Shown here: positions 31,652-40,543 of the stretch, piece after piece | Position numbering within the stretch: the first letter of the stretch is position 1 | How the letters are laid out: each line of letters begins with the position of its first letter | NCBI RefSeq assembly: GCF_039673065.1 | Contig: NZ_JBDJKW010000001.1 | Span: 434,001 to 498,000 of the forward strand | Length of the DNA stretch: 64,000 nt | Reading direction: 5' to 3' | DNA from: Allobosea sp039673065 | GTDB taxonomy: Bacteria > Pseudomonadota > Alphaproteobacteria > Rhizobiales > Beijerinckiaceae | The notes under the pieces: generated by a model | Told to the model about the DNA's origin: nothing | The model's database searches: none | Seen by the model: only the letters and a program-made list of their open reading frames with translations | Program-made: the position numbers and the translations under genes

Positions 31652-32536
31652 ATGAACGCCCTGGCCAATCGCCGGTTCCTCGCCATGAACGGGCTCGGCA
31701 ACGAGATCACCGTGCTCGACCTGCGCGGCAGCCGGCATGTCGTCAGCGCGGCGGAAGCCCGCGCCATCGCCGCCGCGCCGGGCGGCCATTTCGACCAGCT
31801 GATGGTCCTGCACGATCCGCGCACGGACGGCACCGACGCCTATGTCCGCATCTACAACACCGACGGCTCGGCCGCCGGCGCCTGCGGCAACGGCACGCGC
31901 TGCGTCGCCTGGGCGATGACGGCCGATTCCGCCATGGCGATCCCCGGCCGGGAGCGGCTTCTGCTGGAGACGAAGGCCGGCCTGCTGCCCGCCACCCGCG
32001 AGGCCGATCTCGTCTTCACGGTCGACATGGGCGCGCCGCGCCTCGCCTGGGACGAGATCCCGCTGGCCGAGCCCTTCGCCGACACCAGCCGCATCGAGCT
32101 GCAGATCGGCCCGATCGACGATCCGGTGCTGCACACGCCCTGCTGCGTCAGCATGGGCAATCCGCACGCCGTCTTCTTCGTCGACGATCCCTATCGCTTC
32201 AATCTCGCGCAAATCGGCCCGCTGCTCGAGAACCACCCGATCTTTCCCGACCGCGCCAATATCGGCCTCGCCGCCGTCACCGCGCCGGACCACATCGAGC
32301 TGCGCGTCTGGGAACGCGGCGCCGGCATCACCCAGGCCTGCGGCTCGGGCGCCTGCGCGGCATTGGTCGCGGCCGTGCGCCGCGAGCTCAGCGACCGCAA
32401 GGCCACCGTCAGCCTGCCGGGCGGCGACCTCGTCATCGCCTGGCGCGAGAGCGACGGTCATGTGCTGATGACCGGCCCGGTCACCTTCGAGCGCGAAGGC
32501 AGGCTGGATCCTGCCCTCTTCGGCGCGCTGGGCTAG
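31652..32536 (+). CDS. dapF: Diaminopimelate epimerase
   Basis: Converts LL- to meso-diaminopimelate for lysine and peptidoglycan synthesis, without a cofactor. 294 residues from ATG 31652. The two active-site cysteines are present: Cys78 in DGSAAGACGNGTRC and Cys230 in TQACGSGACAAL. The start FLAMNGLGNEITVLD is the family's usual opening. mtaB follows after one base, so the two are coupled; the same order is frequent in Rhizobiales. Confidence 0.98.
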   Translation: MNALANRRFLAMNGLGNEITVLDLRGSRHVVSAAEARAIAAAPGGHFDQLMVLHDPRTDGTDAYVRIYNTDGSAAGACGNGTRCVAWAMTADSAMAIPGRERLLLETKAGLLPATREADLVFTVDMGAPRLAWDEIPLAEPFADTSRIELQIGPIDDPVLHTPCCVSMGNPHAVFFVDDPYRFNLAQIGPLLENHPIFPDRANIGLAAVTAPDHIELRVWERGAGITQACGSGACAALVAAVRRELSDRKATVSLPGGDLVIAWRESDGHVLMTGPVTFEREGRLDPALFGALG

Positions 32537-32537
32537 G

Positions 32538-33809
32538 ATGGGCGTCGAGGTCCGCACCTTCGGCTGCCGGCTCAACCTCGTCGAGGGCGAGGCGCTGGAG
32601 GCGCAGGCCAAGGCCGCGGGCCTGCGCGACCTCGCGGTGGTCAACAGCTGTGCCGTCACGGCCGAAGCGGTGCGCCAGGCGAGACAGGCGATCCGCCGGC
32701 TCAAGCGTGCCGCGCCGCAGCGCCCGGTCGTGGTCACCGGCTGCGCCGCACAGATCGATCCGAACGCCTTCGCCGCCATGCCGGAGGTGACGCGCGTGCT
32801 CGGCAACACCGAGAAGCTCGACCCCGCCCAATGGCGCGCGCTGGCCGGCGCCAACCGCCCGCCCGACGATGCCGCGGCACCGGCGGACAAGCTCGCTGTC
32901 GGCGACATCATGACGGCGCGCGGCGCGAGCGCCTGGCGCACGCGCCCGCTCGCCGACCATACGCGCGGCTTCCTGCAGGTGCAGAACGGCTGCGACCATC
33001 GCTGCACCTTCTGCGTCATCCCGCTCGGCCGCGGCAATTCCCGCTCGGTCGCGCTGGCCGACGCGGTGGCACAGGCCCGGCTGCTCGTCGCGGACGGGGC
33101 GCGCGAGATCGTCCTGACCGGCGTCGACCTGACCAGCTATGGCCGCGAGGACGCGGCAGCGCCCGGCCTCGGCACGCTGGTCCGCGCCATCCTCGACGCC
33201 GTCCCCGAACTGCCGCGCCTGCGCCTCTCCTCGCTCGACGCCGTCGAGATCGACGACGAGCTGCGCGCCCTGATCGCCGGCGAGCCGCGGCTGATGCCGC
33301 ATCTGCATCTCTCGCTGCAATCGGGCGACGACCTCATCCTGAAGCGGATGAAGCGCCGGCATGGCCGCGACGATGCCGTGGCCTTCTGCGCCGAAATGCG
33401 CCGTCTGCGGCCGGAGATCGTCTTCGGGGCAGACCTGATCGCCGGCTTCCCCACCGAGGACGAGGCGATGTTCGCCCGCACCCTCGCGCTGATCGAGGAT
33501 TGCGGGCTGAGCTATGTCCACGGCTTCCCCTACTCGGCCCGGCCGGGCACGCCGGCCGCCCGCATGCCGCAACTCCCGGCCGCGCTGGTGCGCGAGCGCG
33601 CGGCCAGGCTGCGCGAGGCGGCGGATGCGGCGCAGGCCCGCCATCTCGCCGCCCGCATCGGCCGGCCGCTCACCGTCCTGACCGAGCGCGGCGGCACCGG
33701 GCGGGCCGAGGATTTCACGCTGGTGCGCTTCGCCGCCGCGCCGCCGCCCGGCCGAATCGTGCCCGTCACCGCCGGCGATTGGGCCGGCAAGGCTCTGCTC
33801 GCGGCTTGA
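32538..33809 (+). CDS. mtaB: tRNA t6A37 methylthiotransferase MtaB
   Basis: Adds a methylthio group to t6A37 of ANN-reading tRNAs, giving ms2t6A. 423 residues: an N-terminal UPF0004 domain with cysteines (FGCRLN, NSCAVT, GCAAQ), the radical-SAM cluster Cys152-x3-Cys156-x2-Cys159 (CDHRCTFC), then the HLHLSLQSGDDLILKRMKRRH block. The C-terminal TRAM region is short. It follows dapF directly. ftsY, which is often next, is not present here. Confidence 0.95.
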   Translation: MGVEVRTFGCRLNLVEGEALEAQAKAAGLRDLAVVNSCAVTAEAVRQARQAIRRLKRAAPQRPVVVTGCAAQIDPNAFAAMPEVTRVLGNTEKLDPAQWRALAGANRPPDDAAAPADKLAVGDIMTARGASAWRTRPLADHTRGFLQVQNGCDHRCTFCVIPLGRGNSRSVALADAVAQARLLVADGAREIVLTGVDLTSYGREDAAAPGLGTLVRAILDAVPELPRLRLSSLDAVEIDDELRALIAGEPRLMPHLHLSLQSGDDLILKRMKRRHGRDDAVAFCAEMRRLRPEIVFGADLIAGFPTEDEAMFARTLALIEDCGLSYVHGFPYSARPGTPAARMPQLPAALVRERAARLREAADAAQARHLAARIGRPLTVLTERGGTGRAEDFTLVRFAAAPPPGRIVPVTAGDWAGKALLAA

Positions 33810-33885
33810 CGCTGCGCCCGCGAGTGACCATTCAGACCGTCACCGGCGTCTCGCCGAGGCCGCAATTCGGGACTAGCGCATCGCC

Positions 33886-34452
33886 ATGACCAGCAGACTT
33901 CGCATGTCCGCCCTCCTCGTCGCCGCTCTCGCGGCCGGCCCCGCCCTGGCGCAGTCCTATGGCGACGCCGCCACCGGCCTATCGATCTCGCCGCCGGCAG
34001 GTTTCGCCGCCAAGGTGGGCAGGGCGCGCGGGCAGTACGACGCCGCGATCGACATCTCCGCGACCGGCGCGGGCGCGCCAAAGCCGTCCGGCCGCGACGG
34101 CGTGCTCTGCACGCTGGGCTTCAAGGCCGGCCCGCAGAACGCGGAGGTCACCCGCGAGGCGATCAACGAGCAGATGCTGCGCCCGGAATGGCAGCAGCTC
34201 TATCGCGACATGTTCGGCAAGATCGGCACGGTCTCGGAGCTGGTCGCCTTCGAGCACCAGGGCTTCAACGGCATCGAGGCGGTGGTGACCCCGCAGGTCG
34301 ACGGCAAGCCGGCCCCCAGCCGCCTCGCCGTCTTCGCGCTGGAGACCCCGCGCGGCCGCACCGTCCTGAGCTGCGGCCTCGACGCCGCGGGCTTCGACAA
34401 GGCCCTGCCGCAGCTGCGCCAGCTGCGCGAGACCATGCACGCCCCGGAATGA
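33886..34452 (+). CDS. Exported protein of unknown function
   Basis: 188 residues with a Sec signal (MTSRLRMSALLVAALAAGPALAQ). The mature part holds two cysteines (VLCTLGFKA and VLSCGLDA) and begins with YGDAATGLSISPPAGFAAKVG. It resembles small periplasmic proteins found widely in Rhizobiales but I cannot name a family. It converges on the acyl-CoA ligase gene with 3 bases between stops. Confidence 0.75.
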   Translation: MTSRLRMSALLVAALAAGPALAQSYGDAATGLSISPPAGFAAKVGRARGQYDAAIDISATGAGAPKPSGRDGVLCTLGFKAGPQNAEVTREAINEQMLRPEWQQLYRDMFGKIGTVSELVAFEHQGFNGIEAVVTPQVDGKPAPSRLAVFALETPRGRTVLSCGLDAAGFDKALPQLRQLRETMHAPE

Positions 34453-34455
34453 GGC

Positions 34456-36183
34456 TCAGACGCCGCGGCTGCGTTCCGCGGCGACCTCCTCGCGCAGCGC
34501 GCGGCGCAGCACCTTGCCGACATTGGTCTTAGGCAGGCTGTCGCGGAAGATGATCTGGCGCGGCACCTTGTAGCCGGTCAGCTCCTGCTTGCAGAAGGCG
34601 CGCAGCGCATCGGCCGTCACCGCCGGATCGCGCTTCACCACGAAGGCGGTGACAGCCTCGCCCGAATGCTCGTCCGGCAGGCCGATCACCGCCGATTCGC
34701 CGACGCCCGGATGCGCGGCGAGCACATCCTCGACCTCGTTGGGATAGACGTTGAAGCCGGAGACGAGGATCATGTCCTTCATCCGGTCCACGACCTTCAC
34801 CTGGCCGTCCGGCTGCATGATGCCGACATCGCCGGAGCGGAAGAAACCGTCCGGCGTCATCACCTTGGCCGTCTCGTCCGGCCGGTTCCAGTAGCCCGCC
34901 ATCACCTGCGGCCCGCGGATGCAGATCTCGCCCGCCTCGCCGAGCGGCATGTCGTTGTTCTCGGCGTCGCGGATCGCAATGTCGGTCGAGGGCAGCGGGA
35001 AGCCGATCGTGCCGGTGAACTCGCCAATGTCGGGCCGGTTGACCGAGGCCATGGGCGAGGTCTCCGAGAGCCCGTAGCCCTCGATGATCGGCTTGCCGGT
35101 CACGTCCTTCCAGCGGCGCGCCACGATCGCCTGGGTCGCCATGCCGCCGGCCACCGCGAAGCGCAGCTCCGAGAAGTCGACCTCGCGGATCTGCGCATGG
35201 CCGGCCAGCGCGTTGTAGAGCGTGTTCACGCCCGAGAAGAGCGTGAAGCGGCTCGACTTCAGCGTGCGGATGAAGCTGGTCAAATCGCGCGGATTGGCGA
35301 TCAGCAGGCATTTCGCGCCGATGCGCTGCATGAACAGGCAGCAGCAGGTCAGCGCGAAGATGTGGTAGAGCGGCAGCGCCGTGACCATGACGTGCTGGTA
35401 GTCGCTGCGCCCGAGCGGCGGCTCCATCGCCCAGCCCAGCCAGAGATTGGCCTGCTCGACATTGGCGGCGACGTTGCGATGCGTCAGCATCGCGCCCTTG
35501 GCCACGCCGGTGGTGCCGCCGGTATATTGTAGGAAGGCGACGTCGTCGGGGGCGATCGCCACCGATTCGGGCGTATCGGGCCCCACCAGCACGCTCTTCA
35601 GCGTGATCGAGCCCGGCAGCGCGAAGGGCTTGACGATCTTCTTGATCCGCCGGGCGACGAAGTTGACGATCGCGCCCTTGAAGCCCATCAGGTCGCCGGC
35701 CGAGGCGACCACGATGGCGTCGAGCTTGAGGTTCGGCCGCGCCTCCTCGACGACATGGGCGAAGTTCTCGATGACCACGAGCACGCGCGCTCCGGAATCG
35801 GCCAGCTGGTGGGTCAGCTCGCGGGCGGTGTAGAGCGGGTTGACGTTGACGACCGTGTAGCCGCCGATCAGCGCGCCGAAGAGCGCCGCCGGATAGGCCA
35901 GCACGTTCGGCATCATCAGCGCGATGCGGTCGCCCTTGCGGAAGCCTTGCGCCTGCAGCCAGGCGCAGAAGGCACGCGCCGCCCGGCCGGTCTCGGCGAA
36001 GGTCAGGTTCTTGCCGAAGCTCTCGAACGCCTGCCGCTCGGGATAGGTCTCCCAGGCGGAGCGCACCAGCTCGGCAAGCGTGCCGGCCCTGGCGTCGTCG
36101 ATGGTCGCAGGTACCGCCATCGGATAGTGCGCCAGCCAGGGACGAGCGTCTGCGCCTGCCGGCTTGGCGGAATTCGCCGTCAT
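34456..36183 (-). CDS. fadD: Long-chain fatty-acid--CoA ligase
   Basis: Activates fatty acids to acyl-CoA through an acyl-adenylate. 575 residues of the ANL superfamily. The AMP-binding P-loop is YTGGTTGVAKGAMLTHRN (about 228-245), followed by EGYGLSETSP and the hinge region RSGDVGIMQPDGQVKVVDRMKDMILVSGFNVYPNEVED. The catalytic lysine region LPKTNVGKVLRR is at the C-terminus. Length and motifs fit FadD. No other beta-oxidation gene is adjacent. Confidence 0.95.
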   Translation of the reverse strand: MTANSAKPAGADARPWLAHYPMAVPATIDDARAGTLAELVRSAWETYPERQAFESFGKNLTFAETGRAARAFCAWLQAQGFRKGDRIALMMPNVLAYPAALFGALIGGYTVVNVNPLYTARELTHQLADSGARVLVVIENFAHVVEEARPNLKLDAIVVASAGDLMGFKGAIVNFVARRIKKIVKPFALPGSITLKSVLVGPDTPESVAIAPDDVAFLQYTGGTTGVAKGAMLTHRNVAANVEQANLWLGWAMEPPLGRSDYQHVMVTALPLYHIFALTCCCLFMQRIGAKCLLIANPRDLTSFIRTLKSSRFTLFSGVNTLYNALAGHAQIREVDFSELRFAVAGGMATQAIVARRWKDVTGKPIIEGYGLSETSPMASVNRPDIGEFTGTIGFPLPSTDIAIRDAENNDMPLGEAGEICIRGPQVMAGYWNRPDETAKVMTPDGFFRSGDVGIMQPDGQVKVVDRMKDMILVSGFNVYPNEVEDVLAAHPGVGESAVIGLPDEHSGEAVTAFVVKRDPAVTADALRAFCKQELTGYKVPRQIIFRDSLPKTNVGKVLRRALREEVAAERSRGV

Positions 36184-36339
36184 CCTCGTCCTCCCTCGGG
36201 TCCCGACGCCCTGTGACCGGGCTTTCTCGGGCTCACCATCGACGCCTCCCCGCGCGGACCTGCCGGCGGGACGCGACCATCAGCCATCGTCATCGCCGTC
36301 CAGAGTGGAAGAAGCCCGCCTCCGGCGCAAGCTCCGGGC

Positions 36340-36370
36340 GCATCGGCACGCGGGAGAAGCGCGCCGATGC
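36340..36370. repeat. Inverted repeat upstream of fadD
   Basis: GCATCGGC (36340-36347) pairs with GCCGATGC (36363-36370). After one mismatch CGC pairs with GCG (36349-36351, 36359-36361), leaving a 7-base loop. It lies 157 bases upstream of fadD (minus strand) and could be an operator or a second 3' hairpin of the EF-G-like gene. Confidence 0.5.
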
Positions 36371-36391
36371 AAGCAAACCGGTCGTCGTAGC

Positions 36392-36414
36392 CGCGCCGGA
36401 ACGCCTCCGGCGCG
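36392..36414 (-). terminator. Terminator-like hairpin after the EF-G-like gene
   Basis: CGCGCCGGA (36392-36400) pairs perfectly with TCCGGCGCG (36406-36414) around a 5-base loop, one base after the stop codon on the minus strand. No T-run follows. Confidence 0.5.
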
Positions 36415-36415
36415 C

Positions 36416-38482
36416 TCAGCGGCCGTGCGCCGACACCACAGCCTCCGCCTGCCGCCCCGCCAACTCGGCGAGATGGTCGAAGCGGCTGCTGAACGAGCCG
36501 ACGCCGGCGGTGGCCGAGCGCAGTTCGACGATCAGCCCGGCGGTCTCCGCCTCGGGTATCAGCGCGCTGATCCGGTCCCAGCCGCGCCAGCCCGGCCGCG
36601 CATCGTAGCTCTGGATGCGTCCGCGTCGGGCCGCGACCAGGGCCGAGGCGCGCGCCATCGCCTCGGACGGCACGACGATCTCGACCGCGAGCACCGGTTC
36701 CAGCAGCACCGAGCCGGCCTGCGCACAGGCCTCCGTCATCGCCAGCCGCGCCGCTTGCCGGAACGCCATGTCGGAGGAATCGACCGTGTGATAGGAACCG
36801 TCGGTCAGCGTCACCGCGAGGTCGACCAGCGGGAAGCCGAGCGGGCCACGTGCGCAGTATTCGCGCACGCCCGCCTCCACCGCGCCGATATACTGCTTCG
36901 GCACGACGCCGCCGGTGATGCGGTCGACGAAGCGGAGACCCTCGCCGCGCGGCAGCGGCGCCACCTCCAGCACCACATCGCCGAACTGGCCGTGGCCGCC
37001 ACTCTGCTTGCGATGGCGCCCGCGGGCGGAGGCCGTGCCGCGCAGGGTCTCGCGATGGCCGACCGCGGTCACGCCGCCCTCGACCGCGACGCCGTAGCGG
37101 CCGCCGAGCCGTTCCAGCGCGACGCGCAGATGCATCTCGCCCTGCCCCGCCAGCCGCATCTCGCCGATCTCGGGCAGATGAGCCAGCACGAGCGCCGGAT
37201 CCTCCTCGACCAGCCGCGCCAGGGCCGCGGCGAGGCGGACATCGTCCTTGCGGTCGCGCACCGCGATCGCCAGCGCATGCACCGGCTCGGGCGGCGCCAC
37301 CGCGCTGATCGCGTCGGGCCGGAGCTTGCCAGCGGCGATCGCATCGCCGGTCCTGACGCTGTCGAGCCGCGCCAAGGCGACGACCTCGCCCTCCTCCGCT
37401 GCCGGACGGCGCTGCTGCTCGGCGCCCTTGAGCGCCAGCACGCCGCCGATGCGCGCCTCGGTCCCGCCCGAGGAGACCACCGCATCGCCCTCCGCCAGCC
37501 GCCCGCGCAGCACGCGCGCCAGCGAGAGCTTGCCACCCTGCCCGGCGTGCCAGGTCTTCATCACCAGCGCGAGCGGCGCGCCGCCGTCGACCACGCCGTT
37601 GCGCGCCCGCGTCGCAGCGAGCCCCGGCACCTCGTGGCGCAGCGCCTTGAGCAGCCGCGTCACGCCGTTGCCGCGCTCGGCCGCCCCGATCAGCACCGGC
37701 ACGACATGGCGTTCGCGCAGCTCGCGGGCGAGATCGTCGAAGACGAGATCGCGCGGCGGCTCGATGTCGCCGAGCAGGTCCTCCATCAGCGTGTCGTCAT
37801 AATCCGCCAGCCGCTCCAGCATGGAGAAGCGGGCGTCGCGCTCGCGCTCGATCTCGTCGGTCGCCAGCGGCACCACCTCGCTCGGCGCGTGCTCGCGGTA
37901 GATGAAGGCCCGTTCCAGGGCGAGATCGATGAAGCCGACCGCGATGCCGTGCCGCCAGATCGGGATCTGGCGCAGCAGCAGCGGCGTGCGCGAGGCGCGC
38001 TGCAGCAGGCCGAGCGTCTCGCGCACCCGGCGCGCCGCGGCGTCGATCTTGTTGAGGAAGAGGAAGCGCGGGATATCCGCCTCTTCCAGCTCGCGCAGCA
38101 CGAGCTCCAGCGCCGGCGCCTTGCGGTCGTCCGCCTCGCAGACCACCACCGCGGCATCCACCGCCGGCAGGACATGGCGCATCTCGTGCAGGAATTCGAT
38201 CGAGCCGGGACAGTCGATGAAGGTGAAGCGCTCACCGAGAAACTCGACGGTGGCGACGTTCGGCTCCGTGCTCATCTGATGGGCGCGCGCCTCGGCGGAG
38301 GCATCGCCGCAACTGTTGCCGGCCTTGACGGCGCCGGGGCGCGAGATCGCACCACAGCGGGCGAGCAGGCTCTCGAACAGGGTGGTCTTGCCGCTCTGGA
38401 AGGGGCCGACCAGCGCGATGCAGCGCGGCCCCCCCGATCTGGTGCCGGGGGACCGTGCCTCCTGGCCGGACGCTTCTGCCAT
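36416..38482 (-). CDS. EF-G-like translational GTPase paralogue with altered switch II
   Basis: 688 residues from the ATG at 38480-38482, chosen for its AGGAGG ribosome-binding site. Domains follow EF-G order: G domain with P-loop GPFQSGKTT (26-34), G4 NKID (144-147), domain II (about 275-360), then domains III-V with TGGVVPKQYIGAVEAGVREY. Switch II reads DCPGSIEF (90-97), where true EF-G has DTPGHVDF; the catalytic histidine is a serine. Switch I also lacks the usual RGIT. It is therefore a paralogue, possibly a regulatory or slow GTPase on the ribosome, not the main translocase. Confidence 0.9.
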   Translation of the reverse strand: MAEASGQEARSPGTRSGGPRCIALVGPFQSGKTTLFESLLARCGAISRPGAVKAGNSCGDASAEARAHQMSTEPNVATVEFLGERFTFIDCPGSIEFLHEMRHVLPAVDAAVVVCEADDRKAPALELVLRELEEADIPRFLFLNKIDAAARRVRETLGLLQRASRTPLLLRQIPIWRHGIAVGFIDLALERAFIYREHAPSEVVPLATDEIERERDARFSMLERLADYDDTLMEDLLGDIEPPRDLVFDDLARELRERHVVPVLIGAAERGNGVTRLLKALRHEVPGLAATRARNGVVDGGAPLALVMKTWHAGQGGKLSLARVLRGRLAEGDAVVSSGGTEARIGGVLALKGAEQQRRPAAEEGEVVALARLDSVRTGDAIAAGKLRPDAISAVAPPEPVHALAIAVRDRKDDVRLAAALARLVEEDPALVLAHLPEIGEMRLAGQGEMHLRVALERLGGRYGVAVEGGVTAVGHRETLRGTASARGRHRKQSGGHGQFGDVVLEVAPLPRGEGLRFVDRITGGVVPKQYIGAVEAGVREYCARGPLGFPLVDLAVTLTDGSYHTVDSSDMAFRQAARLAMTEACAQAGSVLLEPVLAVEIVVPSEAMARASALVAARRGRIQSYDARPGWRGWDRISALIPEAETAGLIVELRSATAGVGSFSSRFDHLAELAGRQAEAVVSAHGR

Positions 38483-38758
38483 CTCGTCCTCCTTCGTCTG
38501 CTGCCGCAGCCACGAGGGGCGAGAGGCCTCCCGTCGCCGCGGAGGTGGACCGGCAGGCCGGCGCGAAGCGGCCATGCCGGGAAGGCGGCGGTCGCTCCGG
38601 CCCGACGAGGTCGGGCGGCCGTCGAAGAGGAAAGTCGGGGGCAGGTTCGCGCCGATGGCGAGCCGGCGCAAGGGCAAAACGCTGCTGACGCCCGCGGGCT
38701 GACGGCCGGCTAGGAGAGGCGCCAATCAGGACCAGCAACACGGGAGCCGGAAGACGAC

Positions 38759-39061
38759 ATGCTCAAGGTGATCGCACGCGACTTCATCAAGCCGGAGGCC
38801 ATCGGGATCGTGACCCCGCTCTATGACGAGCTGGTCCGTCTCACCCGGATGGAGGAGCGCTGCATCGCCTACGACCTCTTCGTCGACCAGGATGATCCGG
38901 GGCATTTCGTCTTCGTCGAGGAATGGCCGGATCGGGCGGCGCTCGAGGCGCATTGCCGCAGCGAGCACTTCACCCGCCTCGTCCCGCAGATCGACGCGCA
39001 CCAGCGCCAACCCGGGCGCTACATCCTGATGGAGCCCTTCGCGGCAGCGGTGCCCGGCTGA
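38759..39061 (+). CDS. ABM-domain protein (putative quinol monooxygenase, YgiN-like)
   Basis: 100 residues forming one antibiotic-biosynthesis-monooxygenase fold: LKVIARDFIKPEAIGIVTPLYDELVRLTRMEERCIAYDLF, FVFVEEWPDRAALEAHCRSEHF. Members are dimeric and act on quinols or aromatic polyketides without metal or flavin; many have unknown roles. It is divergent from the EF-G-like gene and convergent with a dehydrogenase gene. Confidence 0.9.
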   Translation: MLKVIARDFIKPEAIGIVTPLYDELVRLTRMEERCIAYDLFVDQDDPGHFVFVEEWPDRAALEAHCRSEHFTRLVPQIDAHQRQPGRYILMEPFAAAVPG

Positions 39062-39083
39062 GGCCGGGCACCGTCAGCGGGTC

Positions 39084-39872
39084 TCAGCGGTTGCGGCGCT
39101 GGCCGCGCAGGGTCGGCAGGCCGATACCGACGGCGTCGAAGCCGCCATCCACGGCGAGCACCTGGCCGGTGACGTAGCTCGCGCGCTCGCTGCACAGGAA
39201 GAAGATCGACTCGGCAAGCTCCTCCTCCAGCCCGTAGCGGGCGAGCGGGATGGCGTCGTGATAATCGGCGCGGATCTCGGCGCTGTGCACGGCCTTGGCC
39301 ATCGCGGTCTCGACCGGTCCGGGCGCCACGGCGTTGACCCGGATGCCGAGCCCGGCGAGCTCGGCCGCCTGCTGCTTGGTCAGATGCGCCAGCGCCGCCT
39401 TGCTGGTGCCGTAGGCCACCCGCAGCGTCGAGGCGCGCAGGCCAGAGATCGAGGTGATGTTGACCACCGCCCCGCCGGCTCCGTCCGCCATCACCGGCGC
39501 CACGGCCTGGGTCATCAGGAAGGGGCCGTCGAGATTGACCTCCATCACCCGGCGCCATTCGGCATGGGTTGTCTCCAGCAGCGGCTTGAACACCGCGGTG
39601 CCGGCATTGTTGACCAGCGCGTCGATCCGCCCGAAACGCGCGACCGTGGCGTCGACGGCGGCCGAAACCTCGGCGGGAACCGCGACGTCGCAGGTGATCA
39701 TCATGGTGGCGCTCGGCGCGTCGAGCGCGGCCATCGCCCGCGACAGCTCCGGCCCGTCGATGTCGAGGAGCACGACGCGCCAGTCGTCGGCCAGGAAGCG
39801 GCGCGCGGTAGCAAGCCCGATGCCGCGCGCGGCACCGGTGACGAGGGCGACCTTGAGATGATCCATAGGCAT
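39084..39872 (-). CDS. Short-chain dehydrogenase/reductase
   Basis: 262 residues of the classical SDR family: cofactor motif TGAARGIG, NNAG, catalytic Ser in ITSISGL, YxxxK in YGTSKAALAH, and the C-terminal YVTGQVLAVDGG. DID at the end of the second strand (LLDIDG) suggests a preference for NAD(H). The substrate is unknown. Met3 (39864-39866) is an equally good start. Confidence 0.93.
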   Translation of the reverse strand: MPMDHLKVALVTGAARGIGLATARRFLADDWRVVLLDIDGPELSRAMAALDAPSATMMITCDVAVPAEVSAAVDATVARFGRIDALVNNAGTAVFKPLLETTHAEWRRVMEVNLDGPFLMTQAVAPVMADGAGGAVVNITSISGLRASTLRVAYGTSKAALAHLTKQQAAELAGLGIRVNAVAPGPVETAMAKAVHSAEIRADYHDAIPLARYGLEEELAESIFFLCSERASYVTGQVLAVDGGFDAVGIGLPTLRGQRRNR

Positions 39873-40045
39873 GACGATGGAGCGTTTCCCTGACGTTATG
39901 AGGCGGCGAGGTTAGGCCGCCTCGCCCGGCGAAGGAAAGCCCGGCGCTCGACAAATGCCCCCGCCTCGGCTATGGCCACGGCCTCAACTGAAAACAGCGA
40001 GCCGTAACGCCCGCGCCCAGCGCGAACACGGCCATGGAGAGACCC

Positions 40046-40435
40046 ATGAACATCATCGAGCAGATCGACCAGGAGCAGATCGCCAAGCTCCTCGACGGCA
40101 AGGAAATCCCGCATTTCCAGCCCGGCGACACGGTGCAGGTCAACGTCAAGGTCAAGGAAGGCGAGCGCAGCCGCGTCCAGGCCTATGAGGGCGTCGTGAT
40201 CGCCCGTGACGGCGGCGGGCTCAACGAGAGCTTCACCGTCCGCAAGATCTCCTATGGCGAGGGCGTCGAGCGCGTCTTCCCGCTCTATTCGCCGAACCTC
40301 GATTCCATCAAGGTCGTCCGCAAGGGCAAGGTGCGTCGCGCCAAGCTGTATTACCTGCGCGATCGTCGCGGCAAGTCGGCCCGTATCGCCGAGCGCATCG
40401 ACGCCAAGCCGGCCAAGGGCGCCAAGGGCAAGTGA
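40046..40435 (+). CDS. rplS: 50S ribosomal protein L19
   Basis: 129 residues from ATG 40046, with GGAGAG just upstream; an ATG at 40034 would add four residues. The L19 signature is complete: IPHFQPGDTVQVNVKVKEG, VQAYEGVVIARDGGG, FTVRKISYGEGVERVFPLYSP and RRAKLYYLRDRRGKSARI. A lysine-rich tail ends the protein. It sits at the 30S/50S interface. It has its own terminator. Confidence 0.98.
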   Translation: MNIIEQIDQEQIAKLLDGKEIPHFQPGDTVQVNVKVKEGERSRVQAYEGVVIARDGGGLNESFTVRKISYGEGVERVFPLYSPNLDSIKVVRKGKVRRAKLYYLRDRRGKSARIAERIDAKPAKGAKGK

Positions 40436-40504
40436 TCGGCTGAGCGATCGCGGACGGCGGTCTTCGACACCGCCGCATCCGCCCCTTACGGCATCGGATT
40501 TGAC

Positions 40505-40530
40505 GAACGCGGCCCCTGCGGGCCGCGTTC
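40505..40530 (+). terminator. Rho-independent-type terminator of rplS
   Basis: GAACGCGGCCC (40505-40515) pairs perfectly with GGGCCGCGTTC (40520-40530) around a 4-base loop, followed by TGCGTTT. The opposing gene ends 14 bases later, so it may serve both. Confidence 0.75.
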
Positions 40531-40543
40531 TGCGTTTCAGGCC

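Noticed and set aside
36164..38713. Long plus-strand frame opposite the EF-G-like gene
   Set aside because: Shadow of the EF-G-like gene, which has a ribosome-binding site and intact GTPase motifs.
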